From NCBI RefSeq assembly GCF_002001125.1, contig NZ_MUNV01000009.1, positions 62,001 to 126,000 of the forward strand: a stretch of 64,000 bases of DNA, in the 5' to 3' direction. Numbering within the stretch: position 1 is the stretch's first letter; each line of letters starts with the position of its first letter. The notes under the pieces were generated by a model. The model saw nothing but the letters and a program-made list of their open reading frames with translations, did no database searches and was not told the origin of the DNA. Positions 45,301 to 52,946 of the stretch are shown piece after piece. The translations under genes and the position numbers were made by a program. This DNA comes from Rhodanobacter sp. B04. GTDB taxonomy: Bacteria; Pseudomonadota; Gammaproteobacteria; Xanthomonadales; Rhodanobacteraceae.

Positions 45301-46374
45301 CGCCAGCACCACGCGGCGCTTGATGCCGGGCTTGAACACACGGTCCTGGTCGCCGGCGGACAGCCGCGCATACAGCGGCATGATCTCGGTCTCGCGGTAC
45401 TGCCGGCGCGACAGCAGCAGATGCGCATCGCGGATCTCGCGCTCGCCGGGCAGGAAGATCAGCACGTCGCCGCGCGGGTCGTCGTGGCTGATTTCATCCA
45501 GCACCGCGGCGATATGCTCGGCGCTGCCCTGCTGCATGTCCTTGCTGCGGCCCTGCCGCGCGGCGACTTCGTCCAGCGAGCGCCAGCGCAACTCGACCGG
45601 ATACGCGCGCCCTTCCACCTCGACCACCGGCGCACCATCGAAATGCTCGGCGAACCGCGCGGTGTCGATCGTCGCCGAGGTGACGATGATCTTCAGCTGC
45701 GGACGTTTCTTCGCCAGCTGCTTCAGATAGCCGAGCAGGAAGTCGATGTTGAGGCTGCGCTCGTGCGCCTCGTCGATGATGATGGTGTCGTACGCGGACA
45801 GCCACGGATCGCCCTGTGTTTCGGCCAGCAGGATGCCGTCGGTCATGAACTTGATCAGGCTGCGCTCGGACACCTGGTCGTTGAAGCGCACCTGGAAACC
45901 CACCTGTTCGCCCAGCGGCGTGCCCAGCTCCTCCGCCACCCGGTGTGCCACCGAGCGCGCGGCCAGCCGACGCGGCTGGGTGCAGCCGATCATGCCGGCC
46001 TCGCCACAACCGGCGGCGAGGCACAGCTTCGGCAACTGGGTGGTCTTGCCCGAACCGGTTTCGCCGGCGATCACCACGATCTGGTGCTTGCGGATCAGCG
46101 CGACGATGTCGTCGGCGCGTGCGGTGATCGGCAACGATTCGTCCAGACGGATCGCCGGCTTGGACGCCTTGCGCGCGGCACGCTTGGCGGCGGAACGTTC
46201 GATATCGGCGGCCAGCGCATCGAGCCTGCCCGCCTCCGGCTTGCGCGACAGCCCGCGCCAGCGCCCCAGCAGGCGACCGAAGTCGCGGCTGCACACGCCG
46301 TCGAGCGCCTTGTGCAAGGCACGCAGGCGGGCGTCGGGGGAAATGGCGGGTGCAGGCGGCGTGACGTCATTCAT
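42304..46374 (-). CDS. hrpA: ATP-dependent RNA helicase HrpA
   Basis: A DEAH/RHA-family helicase of 1356 residues; in E. coli HrpA helps rescue stalled ribosomes and process mRNAs. P-loop GETGSGKT at 104-111, DEAH in IIIDEAHERSLNID, the SAT motif (IIVTSATID), motif VI QRKGRCGRVGPG, then winged-helix, ratchet and OB parts and the DUF3418 tail (SALLG-type HrpA end). ATG 46374 is chosen; an ATG four codons upstream has no support. At about residues 620-669 an in-frame palindromic repeat is inserted (44368-44517). It converges on secreted protein B with 9 nt between stops. Confidence 0.95.
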   Translation of the reverse strand: MNDVTPPAPAISPDARLRALHKALDGVCSRDFGRLLGRWRGLSRKPEAGRLDALAADIERSAAKRAARKASKPAIRLDESLPITARADDIVALIRKHQIVVIAGETGSGKTTQLPKLCLAAGCGEAGMIGCTQPRRLAARSVAHRVAEELGTPLGEQVGFQVRFNDQVSERSLIKFMTDGILLAETQGDPWLSAYDTIIIDEAHERSLNIDFLLGYLKQLAKKRPQLKIIVTSATIDTARFAEHFDGAPVVEVEGRAYPVELRWRSLDEVAARQGRSKDMQQGSAEHIAAVLDEISHDDPRGDVLIFLPGEREIRDAHLLLSRRQYRETEIMPLYARLSAGDQDRVFKPGIKRRVVLATNVAETSLTVPRIRYVIDTGTARVKRYSQRSQLERLHVEPISQAAADQRKGRCGRVGPGICYRLYDEADYASRAAFTDPELLRSSLANVILRMLALQLGEVDEFPFIEAPDPRVVADGYRRLAEISAIDDARKLTAIGRTLAKLPIDVQLARMLVEGEKLHSLRELLTIVSFLSIQDPRERPSDARQQADAAHAAFADPKSDFVGVLNLWKAYHDAHEEMTQSKLRDWCSRHFLSFMRMREWRELHRQLLLVVQELGWKLDALAPSPLRGEGLDAGVISRESGKEKRASPVRSREHRPLTSIRSPKGRGGEREEQVVDEKDTARLFESIHRSLLAGLPTQVGRKDEKGVYQSTRERKFQLFPGSALAKVPPNWVFAAQILDVGGKVWGMMNARIEPLWIEQQAAHLLRASCRDAHWSKKRGCVIAYEQVSLFGLTLVERRPVTFQQQDPALAHEIFLREALARGDIDSRADFVRANQRVLEDARGIEAKQRREGLIRHEDERVRFFEGKLPQEIASGRALDAWYRKARPAEQAALRWSIDDVMQGGAGLDTKAFPAALEIPPQRYRLEYRFMPGDEADGVTLHLPLAMLNALPVARCEWLVPGLLGEKVAELIRGLPKSLRRNFVPAPDFARAFGEAETPRDETLPKALASFLKRTTGVEIAAGEFAAVELPAHFQMRYRLHDEQGSTLGTSRDLAALRGQWEGQAREAFSRKTDIELTREDVARWDFEEIPAQVRSDGGLLAFPALVDLGETVALRVFERRDEARVAHAQGVIRLLRNALASDMKQARRRLPIANPLSLKYAPLGSVDGLREDLVEGGFADLLERHDLDVRTAGAFESLRAQASHGLFAAAMERLKLAEPIIEAQAELKPWLQPPLMGFARASYDDLREQLDALLSSGFLRALPAARLAHYPRYLKAMRLRGERLRQDPAKDQQRMLQVLPYWRAYLQHRAAGTPALDELRWLIEEWRVSLFAQELRTAEPVSAKRLAKALDMLVRA
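44368..44517 (-). repeat. Palindromic repeat element inserted in frame in hrpA
   Basis: About 150 bp whose two ends are imperfect inverted copies of one ~38-bp module: on the coding strand the left end reads TCCTTCTCCCCTGCGGGG and the right end, reversed, TCCTCTTCCCTTTGGAG, each followed by GAGAGGG-x-GGATG-type bases then GGGG. The right-hand stem TCTCCCC-GCA-GGGGAGA (44489-44505) is perfect. It adds about 50 residues (APSPLRGEGLDAG ... RSPKGRGGE) between two conserved helicase parts and keeps the frame. This module is a common intergenic repeat type in xanthomonads and other proteobacteria (recollection). Confidence 0.85.
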
Positions 46375-46387
46375 GGAACCGCACATG

Positions 46388-46424
46388 ATAGCCGCTGGCT
46401 ATCGGCGGGATCGAAAGCTTTCAT
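46388..46424 (+). promoter_or_regulatory. OxyR-like operator upstream of dps
   Basis: ATAG-N7-CTAT (46388-46402) is a perfect OxyR tetranucleotide pair inside a GATAGCC-GCT-GGCTATC palindrome. After 7 bp a second, weaker pair follows (ATCG-N7-TCAT, 46410-46424), so the OxyR pattern ATAG-N7-CTAT-N7-ATAG-N7-CTAT is matched with the correct spacing. It lies about 70-105 bp before the dps start, where an OxyR activator site would be expected. It is also 14 bp upstream of hrpA. Confidence 0.55.
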
Positions 46425-46493
46425 TTCCATGCAAAAGGACCCATGGCTAACCTAGCCGGCGAGCTTTTCCATTCACCCATCAGGAGCAAGCGC

Positions 46494-46961
46494 ATGGCCA
46501 TGAATATCGGTATCGCCAAGAAGGATCGCGAGATAGTCGCCAAACAGCTGTCCAAGCTGCTCGCCGACACCTATTCGCTGTACCTGAAGACGCACAGCTT
46601 CCACTGGAACGTCACCGGGCCGCAGTTCAACAGCCTGCACACCATGTTCGAGACCCAATACAACGAGCTGTGGCTGGCCGCCGACGAAGTGGCCGAGCGC
46701 ATCCGCACCCTGGACGTCTTCGCGCCGGGCTCCTACAGCCAGTTCGGCAAGCTCACCTCGATCAAGGAGGAATCCGGCGTACCGGAGTGGAAGGAGATGG
46801 TCGGCCAGCTGGTCGAAGGGCACGAGATCGCCGCGCACACCGCCCGCGAGACGATCAAGGGCGCCGATGCCGCCGGCGACGAGGGCACCGCCGACCTGGT
46901 CACCGGCCGGCTGAAGGAACACGAGAAGACGGCCTGGATGCTGCGCTCGCTGCTGAAATAG
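46494..46961 (+). CDS. dps: Dps-family DNA-binding ferritin-like protein
   Basis: A dodecameric mini-ferritin that oxidises and stores iron, consuming peroxide, and often protects DNA. Start ATG 46494 is chosen because AGGAG lies upstream; an ATG 17 codons earlier has no ribosome site. The 155-residue protein has the ferroxidase site segments [19 protein letters not shown] and [19 protein letters not shown], and a final helix [15 protein letters not shown]. The Lys-poor N-terminus is short. An OxyR-like operator upstream agrees with peroxide induction. Confidence 0.95.
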   Translation: MAMNIGIAKKDREIVAKQLSKLLADTYSLYLKTHSFHWNVTGPQFNSLHTMFETQYNELWLAADEVAERIRTLDVFAPGSYSQFGKLTSIKEESGVPEWKEMVGQLVEGHEIAAHTARETIKGADAAGDEGTADLVTGRLKEHEKTAWMLRSLLK

Positions 46962-46990
46962 GCACGACAGCCCACAGGCTCCAGGAAAAG

Positions 46991-47150
46991 CGGCGCCGCC
47001 CCAAGGCAGCCTCGAAAAAAACATCGTCATTCCTGCGAAAGCAGGAATCGAGCGACTTCAAGCAACTGTATCCAATGGCGCTGGATCCATGCTTTCGCAG
47101 GAATGACGAGCAAAAGCCCGGTTTTTCGAGGTTCCCTTGAGGCGGCGCCG
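46991..47150. repeat. 160-bp nested inverted-repeat (MITE-like) element
   Basis: The ends CGGCGCCGCC (46991-47000) and GGCGGCGCCG (47141-47150) are exact complements and extend to a 15/16 match (with CCAAGG / CCTTGA). Inside, CCTCGAAAAA (47010-47019) pairs with TTTTTCGAGG (47122-47131), and TCGTCATTCCTGCGAAAGCA (47024-47043) pairs perfectly with 47090-47109. The inner arm is the well-known GTCATTCC-x-GCGAAAGC repeat of many proteobacteria. It fills the convergent gap between dps and the M16 gene, where it could also terminate both transcripts. Confidence 0.85.
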
Positions 47151-47182
47151 TTTCAGGCCCTGCCTGATGAGAGTGGCGCGCC

Positions 47183-49846
47183 TTATCCCTTCGGCGCCGG
47201 CCCCTTCACCACCGTGACGAAGGCATCAGGCCGGATGTGCTTGGCATACGCCTGCTGCACTTCCGGCGCGGTCAGCTGCAGGTAGTGCTGGCCGGCGATG
47301 CTCATGGCATCCAGCGGGCGGTCCTGGGTCGCCAGGGTCAGCAACTGGTGGCCGATCGCAGCGAAGCTCGACTCGCCCAGCGGGATCTGCCGCAGCAGGA
47401 TGCCCTTAGCGCGCCGCAGGTCGTCGGCGGATACCGGTTCGCGCTGCATCTGCTGCAAGTCCCGCACCACCAGCGCACCGGCTGCGGCGACCTTGTCCGG
47501 ATCGCTGCCGAACGACACGCTGTAGGTGCTGCGGTGCTTGTCCAGCGCGAAGCTGGTATTCACGTTGTAGACCAGCCCGCGCTTGTCGCGCAGATCGCGG
47601 TACAGCCGCGAGGCGTAGAAGCCGCCGCCGAGCACCTCGTTGCCGAGATTGAGCGCATAGCGCGCGGGGTCGTCGCGGGTGACGTCGATGGTCTGCGCCA
47701 TCTGCACGCTGTCCTGCACGGCGCTGCTGTCCGGCACGTGCAGCTGGCCGGGCTTGTTCGGCGGCACCGCAGCGTAGTCGACATCGGGCTTGGCACCGCC
47801 GGCCTGCCACGCGCCGAAGCTCTGTTCCACCACTTGCCTGGCCTGCGCGGGATCGACCTTGCCGACGATGACGATGGTGGTCATGTCCGGACGGAAGGTC
47901 TGCGCGTAGTAACGTTTCACCTTGTCCAGGCTGAGGCTGCCCACCGTCTGCGGGGTGGCATAGCGCAGTTGCGCATCGTGCGCCGGCAACAGTGCCTTGT
48001 AGAGGCCGATCTGGGCAAGGAAGTCGGGCGACTGGATTTCACCGGCCGCCATCCCCGCGACCTGCTGCTGCACCACGGCGAACGCCCGTGCCGGCAACGC
48101 CGGATGCAGTTCGTTGTCGGCGAGCAGCTTCATGCCGTCGGCGAAATGCGCGGCCGGCACTTCCAGCGAAAAGCTCGATCCGGCAGTTTCGCCTGCGCTG
48201 ATCTCGTCCAGCGCCTGCTGGAACTGCAGGCGATTCATGCTCGTGGTGCCGAACGCGAACAGGCCGCCGAGCACGTCGTCCACGCCGTCCTCATCCTTCG
48301 GTGCCTGCAGGTCGCCATTGGTCTTGATCTTGCCGTACACCTGCACGGTGTCGCTGATCGTCTCCGGCTGCACGATCAGGCGTAGCCCATTGGCCAGCGT
48401 GTACGACACCGGCTGCAAGGTGGAGCGTGGCAGTTCGAGCTTGGCGAAGGCCTGAGCGGCCCAGTCCGGTAGAACCACCGGCTTGTCCGGGCTGGAGGCA
48501 AAGCTCTCGGCGCCGCCGAAACCCTTGCCGCTGCCGGGCTTGCCCGAGCTCTGCGGAGTCAGGATCGCGGTGACCGCATGCGCGGGATCGAACGTGCGCC
48601 GGGCCAGCGCATTCACCGCCTCCGGCGTCACCGCCTCGATCGCCTGCTTCATCGCGTCAGGCGACTCCAGCCCCTGGAATGCCAGTGCCTCCGACCATGC
48701 ATTGGCCAGGCCTTCCACCGAGTTCTTCTTGAATTCCAGCCCGGCGATGGCCTTGCGCTTGGCCGCGTCGACCAGCGCTGGGTCGATGCCCTTGCTGGCC
48801 GCATCGGCAAGAATCGCCTGCATCTTCGCCAGCACCGGCTGCGGATTGCCGCCACGCGGGAAGATGCCTACCGCCACGGCCCCGCCGGCCTGTGGCATCC
48901 ATTCGCCGGAGAAGCCGCCATATAGCGCGGAGCCGTCCATGCCCATGCCGAACAGCGCCGCTCGCTGTGAGCCCATCGCCTCGCCCAGAACCAGCGCCGC
49001 AGCATAATCCCGGTCCTTCATGCCGGGCATGCGGTAACCGATATAGACCGAGCCGTACGGGCTGTCGGTAGGCAGCTGCACGGTCTTCGCCTGCACCGGC
49101 TTGAAGTCGAATGCGGGGCGTGCCGGCAACTCCTTGCGCGGAATATCGCCGAACTTGGCCTTCACCGTGGCCAGCGTGGCGAGCGGATCGACGTCGCCGG
49201 CAATCACCAGAATCGCGTTGTTCGGCGCATACCAGCTGGCGTGGAACTGCCGCAGCATGGCCGCCGTGGTCCTGTCGAACGACTCGCGCGTGCCCAGCGG
49301 CGTGTGCGCGTAGGGTGTGCCGGCGAACAGCTGCGCCAGCAACTGCGAATAGAACTTGAAGTCGGGGCTGGACAGGTCGCGCGACACTTCCTGCTCGATC
49401 GCACCACGCTCCTTCGCCCATTCGGCGTCGGCAATGTCCAGTCCGCGCATGCGCAAGGCCTCGGTGTGCAGGGCCACATCCAGATCCTGCGACGGCGCCA
49501 CGAAGTAATACTGGGTCACGGCCTGCGTGGTGTCGGCGTTGAACGCGCCGCCCATGTTCGCGGCGATCGCCGCCAGCTGGTCCTTCGACAGCCCCGGGCT
49601 GCCACGGAACATCATGTGCTCCAGCGCGTGCGCACTGCCGGGGAAGCCGTCCGGCACCTCGTCCGAGCCGACCAGGTAGTTCATCTCGGTGGTCACCACC
49701 GGCGCCAGCGAGTCGCGCACGATCACCACGCGCAGGCCGTTGTCGAGGGTGGCGCGGGTGACGTCCGCGTCGTTCGTCGCCGCGGCAGCCGTACCGGCCA
49801 GGGCCAGCGCGATCGCGGCGGCGAGATATCCCATGGACTTGTTCAC
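47183..49846 (-). CDS. M16 family zinc metallopeptidase (two-domain), exported
   Basis: An 887-residue insulinase-like protease with a signal peptide. The GTG at 49846 is chosen (GAGGA six bases before; VNKSMGYLAAAIALALAGTAAAA gives the signal), because the open frame upstream is not protein-like. The N-terminal M16 module has the inverted zinc motif HALEH (GSAHALEHMMFRG) plus the distal Glu helix; the second module (from about residue 500) lacks it, as in other two-domain pitrilysins. It probably degrades peptides in the periplasm. The 3' end lies beside the MITE-like element. Confidence 0.92.
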   Translation of the reverse strand: MNKSMGYLAAAIALALAGTAAAATNDADVTRATLDNGLRVVIVRDSLAPVVTTEMNYLVGSDEVPDGFPGSAHALEHMMFRGSPGLSKDQLAAIAANMGGAFNADTTQAVTQYYFVAPSQDLDVALHTEALRMRGLDIADAEWAKERGAIEQEVSRDLSSPDFKFYSQLLAQLFAGTPYAHTPLGTRESFDRTTAAMLRQFHASWYAPNNAILVIAGDVDPLATLATVKAKFGDIPRKELPARPAFDFKPVQAKTVQLPTDSPYGSVYIGYRMPGMKDRDYAAALVLGEAMGSQRAALFGMGMDGSALYGGFSGEWMPQAGGAVAVGIFPRGGNPQPVLAKMQAILADAASKGIDPALVDAAKRKAIAGLEFKKNSVEGLANAWSEALAFQGLESPDAMKQAIEAVTPEAVNALARRTFDPAHAVTAILTPQSSGKPGSGKGFGGAESFASSPDKPVVLPDWAAQAFAKLELPRSTLQPVSYTLANGLRLIVQPETISDTVQVYGKIKTNGDLQAPKDEDGVDDVLGGLFAFGTTSMNRLQFQQALDEISAGETAGSSFSLEVPAAHFADGMKLLADNELHPALPARAFAVVQQQVAGMAAGEIQSPDFLAQIGLYKALLPAHDAQLRYATPQTVGSLSLDKVKRYYAQTFRPDMTTIVIVGKVDPAQARQVVEQSFGAWQAGGAKPDVDYAAVPPNKPGQLHVPDSSAVQDSVQMAQTIDVTRDDPARYALNLGNEVLGGGFYASRLYRDLRDKRGLVYNVNTSFALDKHRSTYSVSFGSDPDKVAAAGALVVRDLQQMQREPVSADDLRRAKGILLRQIPLGESSFAAIGHQLLTLATQDRPLDAMSIAGQHYLQLTAPEVQQAYAKHIRPDAFVTVVKGPAPKG

Positions 49847-50180
49847 AAGGTGTCCTCTTATAGACGGTTTGCAGCAGGGTTTCGGTACTTGCCCGGCCAC
49901 CGACTGGCCACGGTGATCTGCAGCATGCCGGATCGGCTCTTTCGACAAAAAGCCGGATAACCGTTGCACAAGGCGAGTGACCGGGCAAGAACGGCCACAG
50001 CCGCGGACTGTGCCGAACTGGGCTCGCCCAAGGTTTCTATCCCGGCCCTGGCTCCGGATTCCCTGCTGCGCCTGACCTCGCGCTGACCATGACCGACGAT
50101 CTTTGTTGAGCCCATGGGCATGCATTGGTTAAGCTCCCCAAGCTTTATCGCCTGTTGCGCAGGCTTCGCCGGGGACTTTT
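49847..50180. other. Divergent gap between the M16 gene and the glucan synthase gene
   Basis: This 334-bp region contains the leaders and promoters of two outward-facing genes. GAGGA for the M16 start is at about 49852-49857. A ribosome site GGGGA (about 50171-50175) precedes the TTG start of the glucan synthase. No promoter, RNA gene or additional gene could be supported by eye. Confidence 0.4.
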
Positions 50181-52781
50181 TTGAGCGCCACTGCAGCAAA
50201 CCACGACAGCCGGCATCCCCTGTTCACCGCCCTGGTGCTTGCGCTGGTCGTGGCCGCGATGAATATCGGGCTGTGGTGGTGGGGCAACCTGCCGCACGGC
50301 CCGGACGACTGGCACGGCCAGATCAGCGGGTTCTCGCTGTCGGTATTCCAGCGCTACCAGAGCCCGTTCAAGCAGGATTACCCCAGCGACGACGAGATCG
50401 CCGCCGACCTGCACCTGCTGAGCAAATACACCGGCAACGTGCGCACCTACACGATGCAGCAGAACCCGCAGCTGTATCGGCTGGCGCAGAAGGAAGGCCT
50501 GAAGGTGATGGCCGGCGCCGAGATCGACAAGCGCCTGGACAACAACGAGCGCGAGATCGAGCTGCTGATCGCCAAGGCGCGCCGGTACCCGGAAACCATC
50601 ACCCGCGTCATCGTCGGCAACGAGGTGCTGTTCCGCAACGACCTCACGCCCGAACAGATGATGGCGTACCTGGACCGGGTACGTGCCGCCCTGCACCAGC
50701 CGGTGTCGATCGCCGAACCGGAGTACATCTGGCTGAAGTACCCCGAGCTGGCCGATCATGTGGACTTCATCACCATCCACCTGTTCCCGTTCTGGAACGG
50801 GATACCGCGCAGCGATGCTATCCCTGCAGCCCTGGGCGCGTACAACGAGATCCAACAGCGCTTTCCAAACAAGCACATCGTAGTCGGCGAGATCGGCTGG
50901 CCATCTAACGGCGACCGCCATGAGTACGCGGATCCTTCGGTGTCCAACGAGGCGATCTTCATCCGCAACTGGCTGAACCTAGCCAAGCAGCACCACATCG
51001 AATACTACTTGCTCGAAGCCTTCGATCAGCCGTGGAAGGAAAACCTCGGCGAAGGCCGTACCGGTGCCTACTGGGGCATCTTCAACGCCGACCGTCAGCC
51101 GAAATTCCCGTTCACCGGCCCGGTGACCGAGGACACCGCCTGGCCGTGGAAGGCGATTGCCGCCAGCCTGCTGTCGCTGCTGCCGATGATCTGGTTCGCG
51201 CGCCGCTTCAGCCGTTTCAAGCTGATGGGACGGCTGTTCTTCTGCATGCTGATCCAGCTCGCCTGCGGCCTGCTGACCTGGTCGGCCACGTTGCCGTTCA
51301 ACTTCTACCTCAGCTGGGTCGACTGGACCATGCTGGTGCTGCTGTTCCCGGCCCAGATCGCGATCCTGTCGATCCTGCTGATCAACGGCTTCGAGTTCAC
51401 CGAGGTGCTGTGGCGACGCGGCTGGGTGCGCCATGCCGGCATGCTGCGCCCGGACCCGCCGGAAAAGCAGCCGTTCGTGTCGATCCACCTGGCCTGCTAC
51501 AACGAGCCGCCGGAGATGGTGATCGTCACGCTCGATTCGCTGGCCGCGCTGGACTACGCCAACTTCGAAGTGCTGGTGATCGACAACAACACCAAGGACC
51601 CGGCGGTGTGGCAGCCGGTGCAGGAATACTGCGAAAAGCTCGGCACGCGCTTCCGCTTCTTCCACCTGGAACCGTGGCCAGGCTACAAGGCCGGCGCGCT
51701 GAACTTCGGCCTGAAGGAAACCGATCCGCGCGCCGATGTGGTGGCGGTGATCGACGCCGACTACGAGGTACGCGCCGACTGGCTGGCCACTCTCACCGGC
51801 TACTTTCATGACCCGAAGGTGGCGGTGGTGCAGTGCCCGCAGGCACACCGCGAGTTCGTGCACAACACGTTCCGCCGGATGACCGCGTGGGAATACGACG
51901 GCTTCTTCCGCATCGGCATGCATCACCGCAACGAACGCAATGCGATCATCCAGCACGGCACCATGACGATGGTGCGGCGTACCGCACTGGAAGGCACCGG
52001 TGGCTGGTCGGAATGGACCATCTGCGAGGACGCCGAGCTCGGCCTGCGCCTGATGCACGCCGGCTACGAGCTGGTCTACGTCGACGAGCTGATGGGCAAG
52101 GGCCTCACCCCGGCCGACTTCAAGGCGTACAAGAGCCAGCGTTACCGCTGGGCGTTCGGCGCGATGCAGATCCTCAAGGGCCGCTGGGACTGGATGACGA
52201 AGAAAGGCCCGCTTTCGGCCGGCCAGCGCTTCCACTTCCTCACCGGCTGGTTCAGCTGGTTCGCCGATGCACTGCACCTGATCTTCACCCTCATGGCGCT
52301 GTTCTGGACCGCCGGCATGGTGGCGTATCCGCAGTACTTCAGCCTGCCGATGCAGCTGTTCCTGATCCCGGTGATCGGCTTCTTCTTCGCCAAGGCGATC
52401 TTCGGCATCGTGCTTTATCGCGCCCGCGTGCCGTGCAGCTGGTACGACACCTTGATGGCCTCGCTGGCCAGCATGGGCCTGAGCCACGCCATCGCGCGGG
52501 GCATCCTGCACGGCCTGACCCGCGAGAAGACCTCGTTCGTGGTCACCGCCAAGAGCCGGCGGCTGGGCGGCAGCAACTTCGCCGCGTTCGCGCCGGTGCG
52601 CGAAGAGGCGCTGATGGCGATCGCCCTGTTGCTGTGCATCGTCGGCATGGCGCTGGGCTATGGCACGCGCTACATCGAAGGCACCTTGTGGATGTTCATC
52701 CTCGCCGCACAGTCGATTCCCTACGTCTCGGCCGTGGTCGGTGCATGGATCGCGCACAAGGCGGGCGACAAGGCGGGCTGA
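50181..52781 (+). CDS. NdvB-like beta-(1,3)-glucan synthase, GH17-GT2 fusion
   Basis: An 866-residue membrane protein that joins a periplasmic GH17 glucanase/transglucosylase domain to a processive family 2 glycosyltransferase. The TTG at 50181 is the only start upstream of the first helix and has GGGGA upstream. GH17 catalytic residues: E148 (VGNEVLFR) and E237 (VGEIGWPSNG). After membrane helices comes the GT2 domain with D525/D527 (VIDADYEV), E616-D617 (TICEDAELGLR) and QRYRW at 653-657, followed by more helices. The same architecture is found in Pseudomonas aeruginosa and Bradyrhizobium NdvB, which make cyclic beta-glucans. The product here is inferred. No adjacent ndvD or export gene is present. 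Confidence 0.85.
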   Translation: MSATAANHDSRHPLFTALVLALVVAAMNIGLWWWGNLPHGPDDWHGQISGFSLSVFQRYQSPFKQDYPSDDEIAADLHLLSKYTGNVRTYTMQQNPQLYRLAQKEGLKVMAGAEIDKRLDNNEREIELLIAKARRYPETITRVIVGNEVLFRNDLTPEQMMAYLDRVRAALHQPVSIAEPEYIWLKYPELADHVDFITIHLFPFWNGIPRSDAIPAALGAYNEIQQRFPNKHIVVGEIGWPSNGDRHEYADPSVSNEAIFIRNWLNLAKQHHIEYYLLEAFDQPWKENLGEGRTGAYWGIFNADRQPKFPFTGPVTEDTAWPWKAIAASLLSLLPMIWFARRFSRFKLMGRLFFCMLIQLACGLLTWSATLPFNFYLSWVDWTMLVLLFPAQIAILSILLINGFEFTEVLWRRGWVRHAGMLRPDPPEKQPFVSIHLACYNEPPEMVIVTLDSLAALDYANFEVLVIDNNTKDPAVWQPVQEYCEKLGTRFRFFHLEPWPGYKAGALNFGLKETDPRADVVAVIDADYEVRADWLATLTGYFHDPKVAVVQCPQAHREFVHNTFRRMTAWEYDGFFRIGMHHRNERNAIIQHGTMTMVRRTALEGTGGWSEWTICEDAELGLRLMHAGYELVYVDELMGKGLTPADFKAYKSQRYRWAFGAMQILKGRWDWMTKKGPLSAGQRFHFLTGWFSWFADALHLIFTLMALFWTAGMVAYPQYFSLPMQLFLIPVIGFFFAKAIFGIVLYRARVPCSWYDTLMASLASMGLSHAIARGILHGLTREKTSFVVTAKSRRLGGSNFAAFAPVREEALMAIALLLCIVGMALGYGTRYIEGTLWMFILAAQSIPYVSAVVGAWIAHKAGDKAG

Positions 52782-52946
52782 TGCGGCCACGGCCGCATCG
52801 GCAAATCAGGCACACCTGTCCTGCTGTCAAGCATGGCGCCTCGGCTCTGACGCCGAGGCAGCGAGCCGTGTTCGTACCCAGCCAACAACGACTTGGGTAA
52901 GCTGGCCTTACCCTGCGAAGACGCCATCGAGGACGGAACCCCACGC

